Of a stretch of 64,000 nucleotides of DNA, positions 18,246 to 27,374 are shown piece after piece (position 1 is the first letter of the stretch; each line of letters begins with the position of its first letter). Source of the stretch: an uncultured Neptuniibacter sp. (GTDB taxonomy: Bacteria; Pseudomonadota; Gammaproteobacteria; Pseudomonadales; Balneatricaceae); NCBI RefSeq assembly GCF_947498015.1, contig NZ_CANMIR010000004.1, positions 1 through 64,000 of the forward strand. The letters run 5' to 3'. The translations under genes were made by a program, and so were the position numbers. The notes beneath the pieces were generated by a model. The model did not search any database, was not told where the DNA came from, and saw only the letters and a list, made by a program, of their open reading frames with translations.

Positions 18246-19337
18246 ATGTCCATCTCTGTTGTTGAACCTGAAAAATATGAAGCACAACTTGCGGTCAAAA
18301 AAGCGAATACTGCAGAGCAGTTCGCAGGTTTTGATCTGCCAGAGATTGAAGTATTTGAATCGCCACGAAGCCACTATCGTATGCGCTGTGAATTCAGAGT
18401 TTGGCACGATGACGATGATCTCTACTATGTGATGTTCGAGAAAGGCAACAAGCATGCCCGTATTCGTATCGATAACTGTCCTATGGTCTCAGAAAGAATT
18501 CACGAGGTGATGTTTGAACTTCTGGAGGTGATCAAGCCTTCGGAAATCTTACGAAGAAAGCTATTCCAGATCGATTTTCTGAGTACGTTAAGTGGTGAGT
18601 TGCTGGTCACTTTACTGTATCACCGCCCTATTGGTGAGGATTGGGTGGAAGCGGCGAAAGTGCTTAAAGAGCGTTTCAATATCCAGCTAGTAGGGCGCTC
18701 TCGCAAGACAAAAATATTACTTGATCAGGATTTTGTAATTGAAAAGCTGGATATCCTCGGTCGGGAGTATATCTACAAGCAGGTTGAAAATAGTTTCTCT
18801 CAACCTAACGGTGAAGTTTGTCGCCATATGATTCGTTGGGCTCTTGATGCTACTGAGGGGGCCGGCGGAGATTTGGTTGAACTCTATTGTGGTAATGGCA
18901 ATTTTACACTGCCGTTGGCACAGAATTTCCGGCGTGTCGTAGCAACTGAAATATCAAAAACATCCGTGCGTGCGGCTCAGTTTAATATTGAAGCAAATCA
19001 GATTGATAATGTTGATGTGGTACGGATCAGCTCTGAAGAGTTTTCTCAGGTTCTTAGTGGTGCTGTCGTCAAGCGTAGAACAAAAGATCTCGGACTGGAT
19101 GAGTGTAACTTTACCACAGTTCTGGTTGATCCCCCCCGTTCAGGGCTGGATGATGACACGGTCAAGCAGGTGCAGGCGTACGATAATATTCTCTATATAT
19201 CCTGTAATCCGGATACGCTTAATGAGAACCTGGAAGTTATTACACAGACACATGATCTGAAACGATTCGCAATATTTGATCAGTTCCCGTACACCGATCA
19301 TCTGGAGTGTGGAGTGTTTCTTTCCCGCAAATCATGA
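18246..19337 (+). CDS. trmA: tRNA (uracil-5-)-methyltransferase
   Basis: TrmA makes ribothymidine at position 54 of tRNAs using SAM. The 363-residue protein aligns along its length with E. coli TrmA: EKYEAQLAVKK, SHYRMRCEFRVWHDD, the RQVENSF-like block QVENSFSQPNGEV, the SAM motif LVELYCGNGNFTLPLA, DPPRSGLD, the nucleophilic cysteine C320 in ISCNPDTL, and the ending FPYTDHLECGVFL. The start at 18246 is chosen over an upstream TTG at 18219 because it has a GAGG site and gives the family N-terminus. Confidence 0.97.
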   Translation: MSISVVEPEKYEAQLAVKKANTAEQFAGFDLPEIEVFESPRSHYRMRCEFRVWHDDDDLYYVMFEKGNKHARIRIDNCPMVSERIHEVMFELLEVIKPSEILRRKLFQIDFLSTLSGELLVTLLYHRPIGEDWVEAAKVLKERFNIQLVGRSRKTKILLDQDFVIEKLDILGREYIYKQVENSFSQPNGEVCRHMIRWALDATEGAGGDLVELYCGNGNFTLPLAQNFRRVVATEISKTSVRAAQFNIEANQIDNVDVVRISSEEFSQVLSGAVVKRRTKDLGLDECNFTTVLVDPPRSGLDDDTVKQVQAYDNILYISCNPDTLNENLEVITQTHDLKRFAIFDQFPYTDHLECGVFLSRKS

Positions 19338-19770
19338 TCCCGGGGGGAGGAGAGGGCTCTGGAGTTCTCTGTTTGTAAAATTCCCATAAGTTTGAGGGAA
19401 TGGTCATTGGATAGAAGCCTGCGAATCAGGGCTTTCAGGATATATCCGTCACTACTTTGACTGTCCCCTCACTCTCTCGATTCCTCTCTGGCGGTCTGGC
19501 AATTACGCAGGTGATAACCCCCCCTACCTTGTGTTTGGTCTCGGTCATTATCTTTTTCATCATCTAAACCCGGAATAAGTCTGACCAGTTAAATAGGGCT
19601 TGGTGTAATCTATCAAGTATTGATAAGTGATACTTAATGCATTGTAGATTCCTCGTGTACTCCTATTAAGTAAGCTCTAGCGGAGAGATGGGGCTGCTTT
19701 ATTTCTAGCAGTTCAGACGGTTAACATTGGGTTTGCTCTCTTGCAATCTGAAGAGGGCTATCTGGAGTGA
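19338..19770. other. Long intergenic region upstream of aas
   Basis: This 433-base gap holds no open frame I would defend and no recognisable RNA gene. It includes a G-rich start (around 19343-19358), several C-rich runs, and, closer to aas, a possible promoter with an overlapping palindrome at 19615-19648. The 120 bases just before the aas start look like a long 5' leader. Confidence 0.4.
19615..19648 (+). promoter_or_regulatory. Possible aas promoter with overlapping operator-like palindrome
   Basis: A -35-like TTGATA (19620-19625) and a weak -10-like TGTAGA (19643-19648) are spaced 17 bases. A 6 bp inverted repeat AAGTAT (19615-19620) / ATACTT (19630-19635) overlaps the -35 box, as a repressor site would. 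The -10 match is poor, so this is tentative. Confidence 0.3.
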
Positions 19771-22700
19771 ATGATGAAAGAGTTGTTGAAAGTTCATGGC
19801 TTTATCGCGTTTATCTGTGTCGCCTTTATCAATGCGTTTGTCGATCTGGGTCATAAAATTATTATCCAGAACACCCTGTTCAAGGCATATGATGGAGATA
19901 CGCAGATTGTACTCACCGCTGTTGTTAATGGACTGATATTACTGCCTTTTATCATGCTATTTACCCCTGCGGGATTCCTTGCAGACAAGTACCCTAAGAA
20001 TCAGGTGATGAAACTCTCTGCTTGGGGGGCTGTGGTAATCACACTGCTTATCACCGCCTGTTATTACTTTGGCCTCTTTATTCCTGCCTTTGCTTTGACC
20101 TTTATTCTAGCTCTACAAAGTGCATTCTATTCCCCAGCAAAATATGGATATATCAAGGAGCTGGTAGGGGTGAATAACCTCAGTGAGGGAAACGGTTGGG
20201 TACAGGCGGTGACTATGATCGCGATTCTGTCGGGCATTGTGGTTTTTTCCCTTCTGTTTGAGCTGAGGTTGGAGGGGGTAGAGCAGTTATCTCCTGAAGA
20301 GGCCTTAGTTACGGTGGCGCCGTTAGGATGGTTGTTAGTCATGGGGGCGCTGGTTGAACTCTATCTTGCGTATCGATTGCCGCAACTGAGCGGCATCGAC
20401 AAGCAGATGGAGTTTGATAAGAAAGCATACTTCTCCGGTAGAACAATGCAGGGGAATCTGTCACTCCTGCATAGTAAGCGTCCAATCTGGTTGGCGATCA
20501 TTGGGTTGTCTCTTTTTTGGTCTGTTAGTCAGGTAATGTTGGCTGTGTTTCCCGCTTTTGTAGAGACACATCTTGATCAGCATAATACCTTTGTCATTCA
20601 AGGCGTTATGGCGCTAGCCGGGGTAGGTATCATGCTGGGTTCGATGCTCGCCGGGCGGTTTTCGAAACACTACATCAATGTGGGTTTGATACCTGTGGGT
20701 GCTTTAGGTGTGGCGTTAGGGCTTATCTTTTTACCTCTGCTTGATTCAATGTGGCTTATGGCTGGCTGTTTCTTGGTGATCGGTTTGTTCGGCGCCATGA
20801 TGAATGTTCCTCTGAATGCATTGATTCAGTTTCATGCAGCTGAATCAGAAACGGGGCGCGTGATCGCGGGTAGTAATTTTATCCAAAATCTGATGATGCT
20901 GAGTTTTCTCGGTATAACAGTGCTCTTTGCGTGGGGGGGGATAGATGGCGTCTGGTTGTTGAAATTGCTGGCTGTCATTGCGGTAGGGGGTACGGTATTT
21001 GCGATAATTACTTTGCCCCAGGCTTTTATACGCCTTCTGGTTATGATGCTCTTTCGGCGAAAATATAATCTTCAGGTACTGGGATTTGAGAATTTGCCCG
21101 AGAGTGGCAAGGGGACACTGTTGCTGGGCAATCATATCAGTTGGTTGGATTGGGCGATGATTCAGATGGCTTGTCCCAGGCATATTCATTTTGTCATGGA
21201 GCGCAGTATCTACGAGCGGTGGTATCTGCGTTGGTTCTTGAATCTTTACAGGGTTATCCCTATCTCCAAAGGTAATAGTAGGCAGGCGCTTGCTCAAGTT
21301 AAAGAGTGCTTGAATCAGGGTGAGGTTGTCTGTCTGTTTCCTGAAGGTGCCATTAGCCATATCGGCCAGTTAGGTGAATTCAAACGTGGGTTTGAGAAGG
21401 CCTGCGAAGAGGCGTCTGGGGTGATTGTCCCATTCTATATGCGGGGTTTATGGGGTAGTCGATTCTCGCGTTCATCGGACAAAATGAAGCTGATCCGCAG
21501 GCAGGGGCTCAAGCGAGAAGTGATTGTTGCCTTTGGCCAATCTATGCCCATTTCAAGTACAGCGGCAGAGGTAAAAAAGAAGGTATTCGAATTATCGATT
21601 CATGCATGGGATAAGCATACTGAAACTCTGGAAACGTTGCCCAATGCTTTTGTCAGATCGATGAAGGGAGCGTCATCGGGTTATGCGGTAACCGATGTTG
21701 ATGGTGAACCACTCAGTCATAAAAAGATGCTGACCGCTTGCGCTTTGTTTAGTCAGCGTATCAAACGATCCCGTGGGGAGAATATAGGGCTGCTGCTGCC
21801 AACATCAAGTGCGGGAGCAATTGCGAATATGGCTTCTCTGATGGCAGGAAAAACAGTGGTTAATCTGAATTTTACTGCGTCCGGTGCTGCAATGAGCTCT
21901 GCACTGGAGCAGGCAGAAATTGAAACGATTATCACTGCCCATCGATTCATCAAAAAGCTTAAAGCACGTGGGATTGATCCCTCTCCGCTACTTGAAGGCC
22001 GACATGTCTGCTATATGGAGGATATTAAGGAAGGGATTGGCCGGATTGAGTCCCTACTGATGTATGGTGCTGTCTCCTGCTTGCCAACATTCCTTCTTCA
22101 GCCTTTACTCAATCAGCGAACTAATCTTGAAAGTACCGCAGCGATCCTTTTCTCTTCCGGTAGTGAAGGTGCACCAAAAGGAGTGATGCTCAGTCAACGC
22201 AATATGATGGCTAATTTACGGCAGACTGCAGACGTTCTGAACGTAAGGGAGGAGGACTGTATTATGGCAACGCTGCCTCTTTTCCATGCGTTTGGATTAA
22301 CTGTGACATGTTTGATGCCACTGGTTGAAGGTATTCCGTTGGTGTGCCATCCCGATCCAACCGATGCCTACAAAATTGGAAAGGGGGTCGCTCGATTCAA
22401 GGCTACCTTGATGTGTGCTACATCCAGCTTCCTCAGACTCTATTGCCGCAATAAGAAGTTACATCCCTTAATGTTCGAATCATTGCGTGCGGTAGTTGCG
22501 GGTGCAGAAAAGCTTGATCAGCAGGTGCGGGAGAGCTTTCAGAGCCGATTTCATGTGCCGGTCATTGAAGGGTACGGTTCCACCGAGACAACGCCGGTTG
22601 CCAGTACTAATCTTCCAGACTCGCTGGATACAGACTGGTGGTCTGTTCAGATTGGGAATAAACCTGGGACCGTTGGAATGGCGCTGCCGGGATCTACATT

Positions 22701-23232
22701 TCGAATTGTTGATCCAGATTCATTGGAGGAGCTGCCAGTGGGAGAGAGTGGTTTAATTCTTATTGGCGGTACACAGATTATGCAAGGTTATCTGAATCAG
22801 CCGGATAAAACCGCTGCAGCGATCACAGTTAAAGATGGTATTCGTTGGTATAAAAGTGGAGATAAAGGGCATCTGGATGAGGATGGATTCCTGACGATCG
22901 TTGACCGATATAGCCGTTTTGCGAAACTGGGTGGGGAGATGATCAGTTTAGGGGAGGTCGAACGCCAAGTCAGGATACTTGTCGGTCAGCAGGAGCGTCC
23001 GCTGGTAGCGGTTAATCTGCCTGACAGTCGTAAAGGTGAGAAAGTCGTTATGTTGATTGAGGGGGCTGTTGATGAAAAAGAGATTCGACAGCAGCTTGTA
23101 GATGGGAAAATGTCGGCGCTATTACGTCCCTCGGCATTTTACCCGGTGGCTGCGATACCTGTTTTAGGTAGCGGTAAAATTGATTTTGTTCGTGCCAGAG
23201 AGATGGCCATTGAGTTATCCGGCGCGCCTTAA
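19771..23232 (+). CDS. aas: Aas-type fusion: lysophospholipid transporter + acyltransferase + acyl-ACP synthetase
   Basis: A 1153-residue protein that fuses three activities of lysophospholipid remodelling. Residues 1-425 are a 12-helix MFS transporter like LplT. Residues about 430-630 are a PlsC-type acyltransferase with the HX4D motif (H455, D460 in NHISWLD) and FPEGAIS. Residues about 650-1150 are an AMP-forming acyl-ACP synthetase (SSGSEGAPKGVMLS at about 795; YGSTETTP; YKSGDKGHLDEDGF). In E. coli LplT and Aas are two proteins; here they form one chain, an arrangement known in other gammaproteobacteria. It would flip lysophosphatidylethanolamine inward and re-acylate it. The ATG doublet at 19771/19774 follows a GGAG site. 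Confidence 0.93.
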   Translation: MMKELLKVHGFIAFICVAFINAFVDLGHKIIIQNTLFKAYDGDTQIVLTAVVNGLILLPFIMLFTPAGFLADKYPKNQVMKLSAWGAVVITLLITACYYFGLFIPAFALTFILALQSAFYSPAKYGYIKELVGVNNLSEGNGWVQAVTMIAILSGIVVFSLLFELRLEGVEQLSPEEALVTVAPLGWLLVMGALVELYLAYRLPQLSGIDKQMEFDKKAYFSGRTMQGNLSLLHSKRPIWLAIIGLSLFWSVSQVMLAVFPAFVETHLDQHNTFVIQGVMALAGVGIMLGSMLAGRFSKHYINVGLIPVGALGVALGLIFLPLLDSMWLMAGCFLVIGLFGAMMNVPLNALIQFHAAESETGRVIAGSNFIQNLMMLSFLGITVLFAWGGIDGVWLLKLLAVIAVGGTVFAIITLPQAFIRLLVMMLFRRKYNLQVLGFENLPESGKGTLLLGNHISWLDWAMIQMACPRHIHFVMERSIYERWYLRWFLNLYRVIPISKGNSRQALAQVKECLNQGEVVCLFPEGAISHIGQLGEFKRGFEKACEEASGVIVPFYMRGLWGSRFSRSSDKMKLIRRQGLKREVIVAFGQSMPISSTAAEVKKKVFELSIHAWDKHTETLETLPNAFVRSMKGASSGYAVTDVDGEPLSHKKMLTACALFSQRIKRSRGENIGLLLPTSSAGAIANMASLMAGKTVVNLNFTASGAAMSSALEQAEIETIITAHRFIKKLKARGIDPSPLLEGRHVCYMEDIKEGIGRIESLLMYGAVSCLPTFLLQPLLNQRTNLESTAAILFSSGSEGAPKGVMLSQRNMMANLRQTADVLNVREEDCIMATLPLFHAFGLTVTCLMPLVEGIPLVCHPDPTDAYKIGKGVARFKATLMCATSSFLRLYCRNKKLHPLMFESLRAVVAGAEKLDQQVRESFQSRFHVPVIEGYGSTETTPVASTNLPDSLDTDWWSVQIGNKPGTVGMALPGSTFRIVDPDSLEELPVGESGLILIGGTQIMQGYLNQPDKTAAAITVKDGIRWYKSGDKGHLDEDGFLTIVDRYSRFAKLGGEMISLGEVERQVRILVGQQERPLVAVNLPDSRKGEKVVMLIEGAVDEKEIRQQLVDGKMSALLRPSAFYPVAAIPVLGSGKIDFVRAREMAIELSGAP

Positions 23233-23364
23233 AATCCAGGAGTAGGTCTTTTTAACAAGCGTATAGACAGTGTCGATGCTGTCATGTAAAAATCCTACTA
23301 ATTTAGTTGGGTATTTGTTGTGCTAAAAAAACTGTTTACTAAGATCAAACAAACGGGGAATAAA

Positions 23365-24459
23365 GTGTCCAGTATTGAAGTTCAAGTTGAAGATCTGTTA
23401 AGTCATTTCCCCGATCCTGTTCAGGGTCATAATTTGCTCTCTGTTGGCTCCATAGAGGCTATATCGGTTGATAAAGGGCATGTGGGTGTGAGGGTGATTT
23501 TAAATTATCCATCTGCAGGGGTGGCAGAGCAGTGGAAAGAGAGAGTTGTTGCAAAGCTTCTTGAATTAGAAGGTGTTGATTCTGCTGAAGTAAACGTGAG
23601 TCATCAGATTGAATCGAGCCCAGGGCAAAATAGCATTCCATTAATGTCAGGCGTTAAGAATATTATTGCGGTGGCATCGGGCAAAGGTGGTGTGGGTAAG
23701 TCCACTACGACTGTCAATCTGGCGTTGGCGATGGCTGCTGAAGGCGCGCGGGTTGGTATCCTTGATGCGGATATCTATGGCCCCAGTCAGGGGATGATGT
23801 TAGGGGTCGATGAGGGTGTTAGGCCGGAACCCTTTGATGAGAAGTCTTTCAAACCGATTGAAGCGCATGGGCTTCAGTCGATGTCCATGAGTTATTTGGT
23901 CGAAGAAAATACTGCCATGGTCTGGCGCGGACCAATGGCGGCCGGTGCTCTACAGCAACTGTTAACACAGACTCGCTGGAGTGATCTGGATTATCTGTTT
24001 ATCGATATGCCGCCTGGCACAGGGGATATTCAGTTGACCTTATCGCAGAAGGTGCCTGTTGCCGGTGCTGTTATTGTGACAACACCTCAGGATATTGCGC
24101 TTCTGGATGCGAAGAAAGGTATCGAGATGTTTAGAAAGGTTGATATTCCGGTTCTCGGAGTTATTGAAAATATGAGTACCCATATCTGCAGTAACTGTGG
24201 TCATACAGAGGCGATTTTTGGCGATGGTGGCGGTGCGGAAATTTCTGAACTCTACGAGACAGAGCTTTTGGGTGAGCTTCCGCTAGCACTGTCAATTCGT
24301 CAGCAAGTTGATTCTGGTACACCTAGTGTTGCTGCGGAGCCAGAGGGTGAGTATGCGATGATCTACCGGAAGGTTGCGAGGAAGCTAGCTATACGATTGG
24401 CTATGAAGAATAAGCAGGTTGATATCGTTGTGCCCTCAATTATAGTTGAGGATGATTAA
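23365..24459 (+). CDS. apbC: Mrp/ApbC-type Fe-S cluster carrier ATPase
   Basis: A P-loop ATPase of the Mrp/NBP35 family that helps load Fe-S clusters. The N-terminal DUF59-like region (VEDLLSHFPDPV) is followed by the deviant Walker A SGKGGVGKSTTTVNLA at about 105-120, GILDADIYGPSQ, the DMPPGTGD block, and a C-terminal CxxC (CSNC) that binds a bridging cluster. The frame opens with GTG at 23320, but the GTG at 23365 has a GGGGA site seven bases upstream and gives the usual family N-terminus (364 aa, as in E. coli Mrp at about 369), so it is preferred. Confidence 0.93.
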   Translation: MSSIEVQVEDLLSHFPDPVQGHNLLSVGSIEAISVDKGHVGVRVILNYPSAGVAEQWKERVVAKLLELEGVDSAEVNVSHQIESSPGQNSIPLMSGVKNIIAVASGKGGVGKSTTTVNLALAMAAEGARVGILDADIYGPSQGMMLGVDEGVRPEPFDEKSFKPIEAHGLQSMSMSYLVEENTAMVWRGPMAAGALQQLLTQTRWSDLDYLFIDMPPGTGDIQLTLSQKVPVAGAVIVTTPQDIALLDAKKGIEMFRKVDIPVLGVIENMSTHICSNCGHTEAIFGDGGGAEISELYETELLGELPLALSIRQQVDSGTPSVAAEPEGEYAMIYRKVARKLAIRLAMKNKQVDIVVPSIIVEDD

Positions 24460-24569
24460 AGTTTGATCCTGATCAAAATTTAATCAGTTTAGGTGTCATA
24501 CTCTCAAAAGCTGTCTAGACTTAAAGGTTCCAGCTATTACAACAATAATGAAAGCCAGAGGGATGTGTG

Positions 24570-24749
24570 ATGGACTACAGAGCAACTGCGAATATCAAGA
24601 TGATTAAGGCTAAACCCAGTTCCCCTTCACGGCATGAGATGGCGGAAGAGCTTCGCCGTCAGGCTAATATGCTTCGTGATGAAGGGAAAACGGCAGCTGA
24701 GTTTTGGTTGGCTGAGCAATATGAGAAAACTGCGAATTTACTGAATTAA
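24570..24749 (+). CDS. Small conserved hypothetical protein (59 aa)
   Basis: This 59-residue basic, helical protein has no signal peptide or recognised domain. It has a GAGGG ribosome binding site seven bases before the ATG at 24570 (a GTG one codon earlier is also possible) and is followed by a good intrinsic terminator. The second half (EMAEELRRQANMLRDEGK) is a predicted amphipathic helix. It lies between apbC and dcd. I do not recognise the family. Confidence 0.65.
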   Translation: MDYRATANIKMIKAKPSSPSRHEMAEELRRQANMLRDEGKTAAEFWLAEQYEKTANLLN

Positions 24750-24776
24750 CCTATCAGTATCGCCCCTTCAAGTAAT

Positions 24777-24808
24777 AAAAACGATCTCTTTGGGGGTCGT
24801 TTTTTTTT
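24777..24808 (+). terminator. Rho-independent terminator after the 59-aa gene
   Basis: The arm AAAACGATC pairs with GGTCGTTTT (one G-U pair) around a short loop, followed by eight or more T residues, ending about 60 bases after the stop codon. Confidence 0.85.
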
Positions 24809-24829
24809 GCGTCATTGAATTTGCCCGCT

Positions 24830-24858
24830 TTGTTCATCTGGATGAAAAAAGGTACAAT
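24830..24858 (+). promoter_or_regulatory. Putative sigma-70 promoter of dcd
   Basis: TTGTTC (24830-24835) and TACAAT (24853-24858) are separated by exactly 17 bases and lie just after the preceding terminator and about 38 bases before the dcd start. Confidence 0.55.
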
Positions 24859-24896
24859 GCCCGGCTTGAAAATTATACCGGATGGAATTAGCCACT

Positions 24897-25463
24897 ATGG
24901 GCATTAAAGCAGATCGCTGGATCCGTCGTATGGCGGAAGAGAAAGATATGATTTCACCTTTTGAACCGGGTCAGGTTCGAGAGATGGATGGTTCTCGTAT
25001 CGTTTCTTATGGTACCTCCAGTTACGGTTATGATGTGCGCTGTGCCAATGAATTTAAGGTCTTCACAAATATCAACTCGTCCATTGTGGATCCAAAAGAC
25101 TTCGATGCTGGTAGTTTCGTGGATATTGAGTCTGATGTGTGCATAATCCCTCCAAACTCATTTGCCCTGGCTCGCACGGTTGAATACTTTAAAATTCCAA
25201 GAGATGTACTGACTATCTGTTTGGGTAAAAGTACGTATGCTCGGTGCGGAATTATCGTCAATGTCACTCCTCTTGAGCCTGAGTGGGAAGGGCATGTGAC
25301 TCTCGAGTTTTCAAACACTACACCTCTGCCAGCTAAAATTTATGCCAATGAAGGTGTAGCGCAGATGTTGTTTCTCCAAGGTGATGAGGTGTGTGAAACC
25401 TCATATAAAGATCGCGATGGTAAATACCAGGGACAAACAGGCGTTGTTGTTCCACGCACTTAA
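24897..25463 (+). CDS. dcd: dCTP deaminase
   Basis: Dcd converts dCTP to dUTP for thymidylate synthesis. With the start at 24897 the protein is 188 residues, the standard gammaproteobacterial length, beginning [15 protein letters not shown]. Visible motifs include SSYGYDVRC, the core [10 protein letters not shown] (active-site Ser and Arg) followed by [15 protein letters not shown] (catalytic Glu), and the ending QTGVVVPRT. The longer frame from 24882 adds five residues not seen in the family. Confidence 0.97.
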   Translation: MGIKADRWIRRMAEEKDMISPFEPGQVREMDGSRIVSYGTSSYGYDVRCANEFKVFTNINSSIVDPKDFDAGSFVDIESDVCIIPPNSFALARTVEYFKIPRDVLTICLGKSTYARCGIIVNVTPLEPEWEGHVTLEFSNTTPLPAKIYANEGVAQMLFLQGDEVCETSYKDRDGKYQGQTGVVVPRT

Positions 25464-25494
25464 TTCCACCTTTATCTTACAGAACAGCTAATTG

Positions 25495-26139
25495 ATGATA
25501 TTAGATCGTAAACAGATCAGTTCGTTTTGGCAGCAGTTGCAGGAAACGATTGAGCAGCTACTTTCCAGTCGGAGCGATGATCGCTTCGAAGCAGAACCTC
25601 TGCTTAAGCTTTATCGGGAGCAGTTACAAAAGATTGATCGTAATCTGACTTTTCACTTTCAGAGTGATGAGGATAATGAGGCTGCGATAGAGATGATCTT
25701 TGGTTGTGATGGTTTCCCAGAATCAATTCATTCGGTTCTGAGTCTGATCGGCGCAGCACCTGAACTTTCCGGTATTGAGTTTAAAGCATTTAATAACCGC
25801 TACGATCCCATCCCTTTGTCCGTCAATATCGGTGAAGAGTTTTGTGAGATAAGTGATTTTTGGTGCCGCATTTCAGTGGTCGAGGAGCGTCTTCATCTTG
25901 AGATTTATATGGGAGATGCGCCTAAAATTCTAGATATGGATCCACGTATTGAGGCTGTGATGATATACCTTGATGCGCTGATCGGAGAGTATGAGCTAAT
26001 GACTCGCGTCTGGTCTCTTGAGTGGCTTGAGCTGCCGGCATCTCCAGAAGATTATGGGTTAACAAATCTGGCTAATCTAAGAGAGTTGTTCGATAGTGTT
26101 AAGTCACAGGCGAAACCTATTGGGTTGACCCTTCACTGA
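25495..26139 (+). CDS. Unrecognised acidic soluble protein (214 aa)
   Basis: I do not recognise this gene. It encodes a 214-residue acidic protein with no signal peptide or membrane segment. The N-terminal half is helical (QQLQETIEQLLSS), and the centre alternates strands with charged loops (LTFHFQSDEDNEAAIEMIFG). Its pattern, a short helical lead followed by a mixed domain and the conserved-looking ISDFWCRISVV, suggests a cytosolic DUF-type protein. The ATG at 25495 (after a TTG one codon earlier) is taken as start. It is 31 bases from dcd and could be co-transcribed with it. Confidence 0.6.
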   Translation: MILDRKQISSFWQQLQETIEQLLSSRSDDRFEAEPLLKLYREQLQKIDRNLTFHFQSDEDNEAAIEMIFGCDGFPESIHSVLSLIGAAPELSGIEFKAFNNRYDPIPLSVNIGEEFCEISDFWCRISVVEERLHLEIYMGDAPKILDMDPRIEAVMIYLDALIGEYELMTRVWSLEWLELPASPEDYGLTNLANLRELFDSVKSQAKPIGLTLH

Positions 26140-26150
26140 TAAATTCGTCA

Positions 26151-26181
26151 GGTCTGCCAGAGTGACTTCTACTGGCAGACC
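26151..26181. terminator. Bidirectional hairpin, probable terminator
   Basis: A perfect 10 bp inverted repeat, GGTCTGCCAG (26151-26160) and CTGGCAGACC (26172-26181), encloses 11 bases. It lies 12 bases after the stop of the 214-aa gene on the plus strand and 8 bases after the possible small gene on the minus strand. There is no long T tract on either side. Confidence 0.55.
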
Positions 26182-26188
26182 TTAGCTG

Positions 26189-26266
26189 TTAGTTATCAGA
26201 CAGTATATAAACACTGCCCTCTTCGTCATCAGGTTGAGTTTCCTTCGCGCTATCCCAGAATTGCAT
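26189..26266 (-). CDS. Possible small protein gene (25 codons)
   Basis: A 25-codon frame begins with ATG at 26266 and ends with TAA at 26189. It is preceded by a strong purine-rich site (AAGGGGGC, with the G run about 6-10 bases before the ATG), which is unusual for a chance frame, and is followed by the hairpin at 26151-26181. The product would be acidic (SAKETQPDDEEGS) and soluble. It is far too short for a domain call. It is supported by the ribosome binding site and the downstream hairpin only; conservation is untested. Confidence 0.35.
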   Translation of the reverse strand: MQFWDSAKETQPDDEEGSVYILSDN

Positions 26267-26381
26267 TTTTTGCCCCCTTCTCGGATTTTTTAGTTGCTTC
26301 CTTAGTAACAATCGACCATTGTCATAGTAACCTTAGATATAAATCCTCCTTTTTTCATTTCTTATTAGGATCAGGTTTTTC

Positions 26382-27188
26382 ATGAGTGGACTGTTAACTG
26401 CATTGCTCGAAGAGATACGTATCGATTATGTGCGGCGTATGCAGGCTAATGGGTTTACTGAGCCGTACCTGACAGCGGAGCGTTTGTGTCATGAGCGGCT
26501 GTTCCTGGGTGCAGATCAGCTCGCTGAGATAGTAGAGCAGGATCCTACCTTGCTGGCTGCCAGAGCAGGGGACTTGATAATGAACCGGCAGGAGAGTGAG
26601 AACCCTTCAGTTGGGGTCATTATCTGTAGCAATATACTGGCGGCTGCTTTAGAGGGGTTGCTGGCTGTTGCTGTTGAGCAGGAGTGGCTCGATATTGATG
26701 AAGAGGGGCATGTACTGGTTGATGAGGAGGAGCTTTCACAGGATACCCAGTATTCGATTGATATTGATTACAGTACATCTGAAACAGCTAAGCGGAATAT
26801 TGCATTAGGAGGGGTCAGCAAGCTCTCAGAGATATTCGCTACTGCTGAATCTGTTTTTCTGGATCTGCTGCAGGAAAATACACGTGATAAAGATGCCTAT
26901 CAGAGAGCCCTTGATATCTCTTCTGATTATTCTGTTTTTGCGCCTGAGGATATCGCGCCCTTGATCGCAGAAAATCCTTTATTGCTAGGCTTACGGCCAG
27001 AGGATCTTATCGATGAAGATCTTTTTGATGGTGATCCTCCAGCAGGTCTGATTATTAGCGCACACCTGACGCGCATGATGTTGCATCAAATGCTGGAGTT
27101 GGGTGTCGAGCACGGCGTACTTGTTCTGGATAGCAGCGGGCATATTGTAGTGCCTGATGAGCCGGATGAACCTCCGATCATTCATTGA
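26382..27188 (+). CDS. Unrecognised acidic protein with an internal duplication (268 aa)
   Basis: I do not recognise the family. The 268-residue acidic, helical protein (no signal peptide, no membrane helix) appears to consist of two related halves. Residues about 30-120 and about 170-258 share the pattern: F(A/G)-x-(E/D)-(Q/D)-(L/I)-A, a DLI motif, a hydrophobic GxII segment, a helix rich in Leu/Met, then VE followed by GH-x-x-V. An Asp/Glu-rich linker separates them. This implies duplication of a domain of about 90 residues. The ATG at 26382 follows an AGGA sequence 12 bases away. It is flanked by unknown genes, so context does not suggest a role. Confidence 0.65.
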   Translation: MSGLLTALLEEIRIDYVRRMQANGFTEPYLTAERLCHERLFLGADQLAEIVEQDPTLLAARAGDLIMNRQESENPSVGVIICSNILAAALEGLLAVAVEQEWLDIDEEGHVLVDEEELSQDTQYSIDIDYSTSETAKRNIALGGVSKLSEIFATAESVFLDLLQENTRDKDAYQRALDISSDYSVFAPEDIAPLIAENPLLLGLRPEDLIDEDLFDGDPPAGLIISAHLTRMMLHQMLELGVEHGVLVLDSSGHIVVPDEPDEPPIIH

Positions 27189-27374
27189 TTTCGGTGCTAG
27201 TCGTTCCTCCAATTTATTGTGCTTGTTCCGGGCTTGGGTCATTGTTCCGACCATTTAGTCCAATGTGAGCAAAACAATTCCTAAGACTCTGGAATTGGCT
27301 CTTTACACATACCTCTCAACATCGTAGCCTTCCCAATTAGTTATAACCCTTTTACTTTTAAGGAGTTAACCGAG

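Noticed and set aside
20845..21360. Open frame of 171 codons antisense to the aas gene
   Set aside because: It lies wholly inside the acyltransferase region of a confident gene and encodes a low-complexity His/Gln/Pro-rich product.
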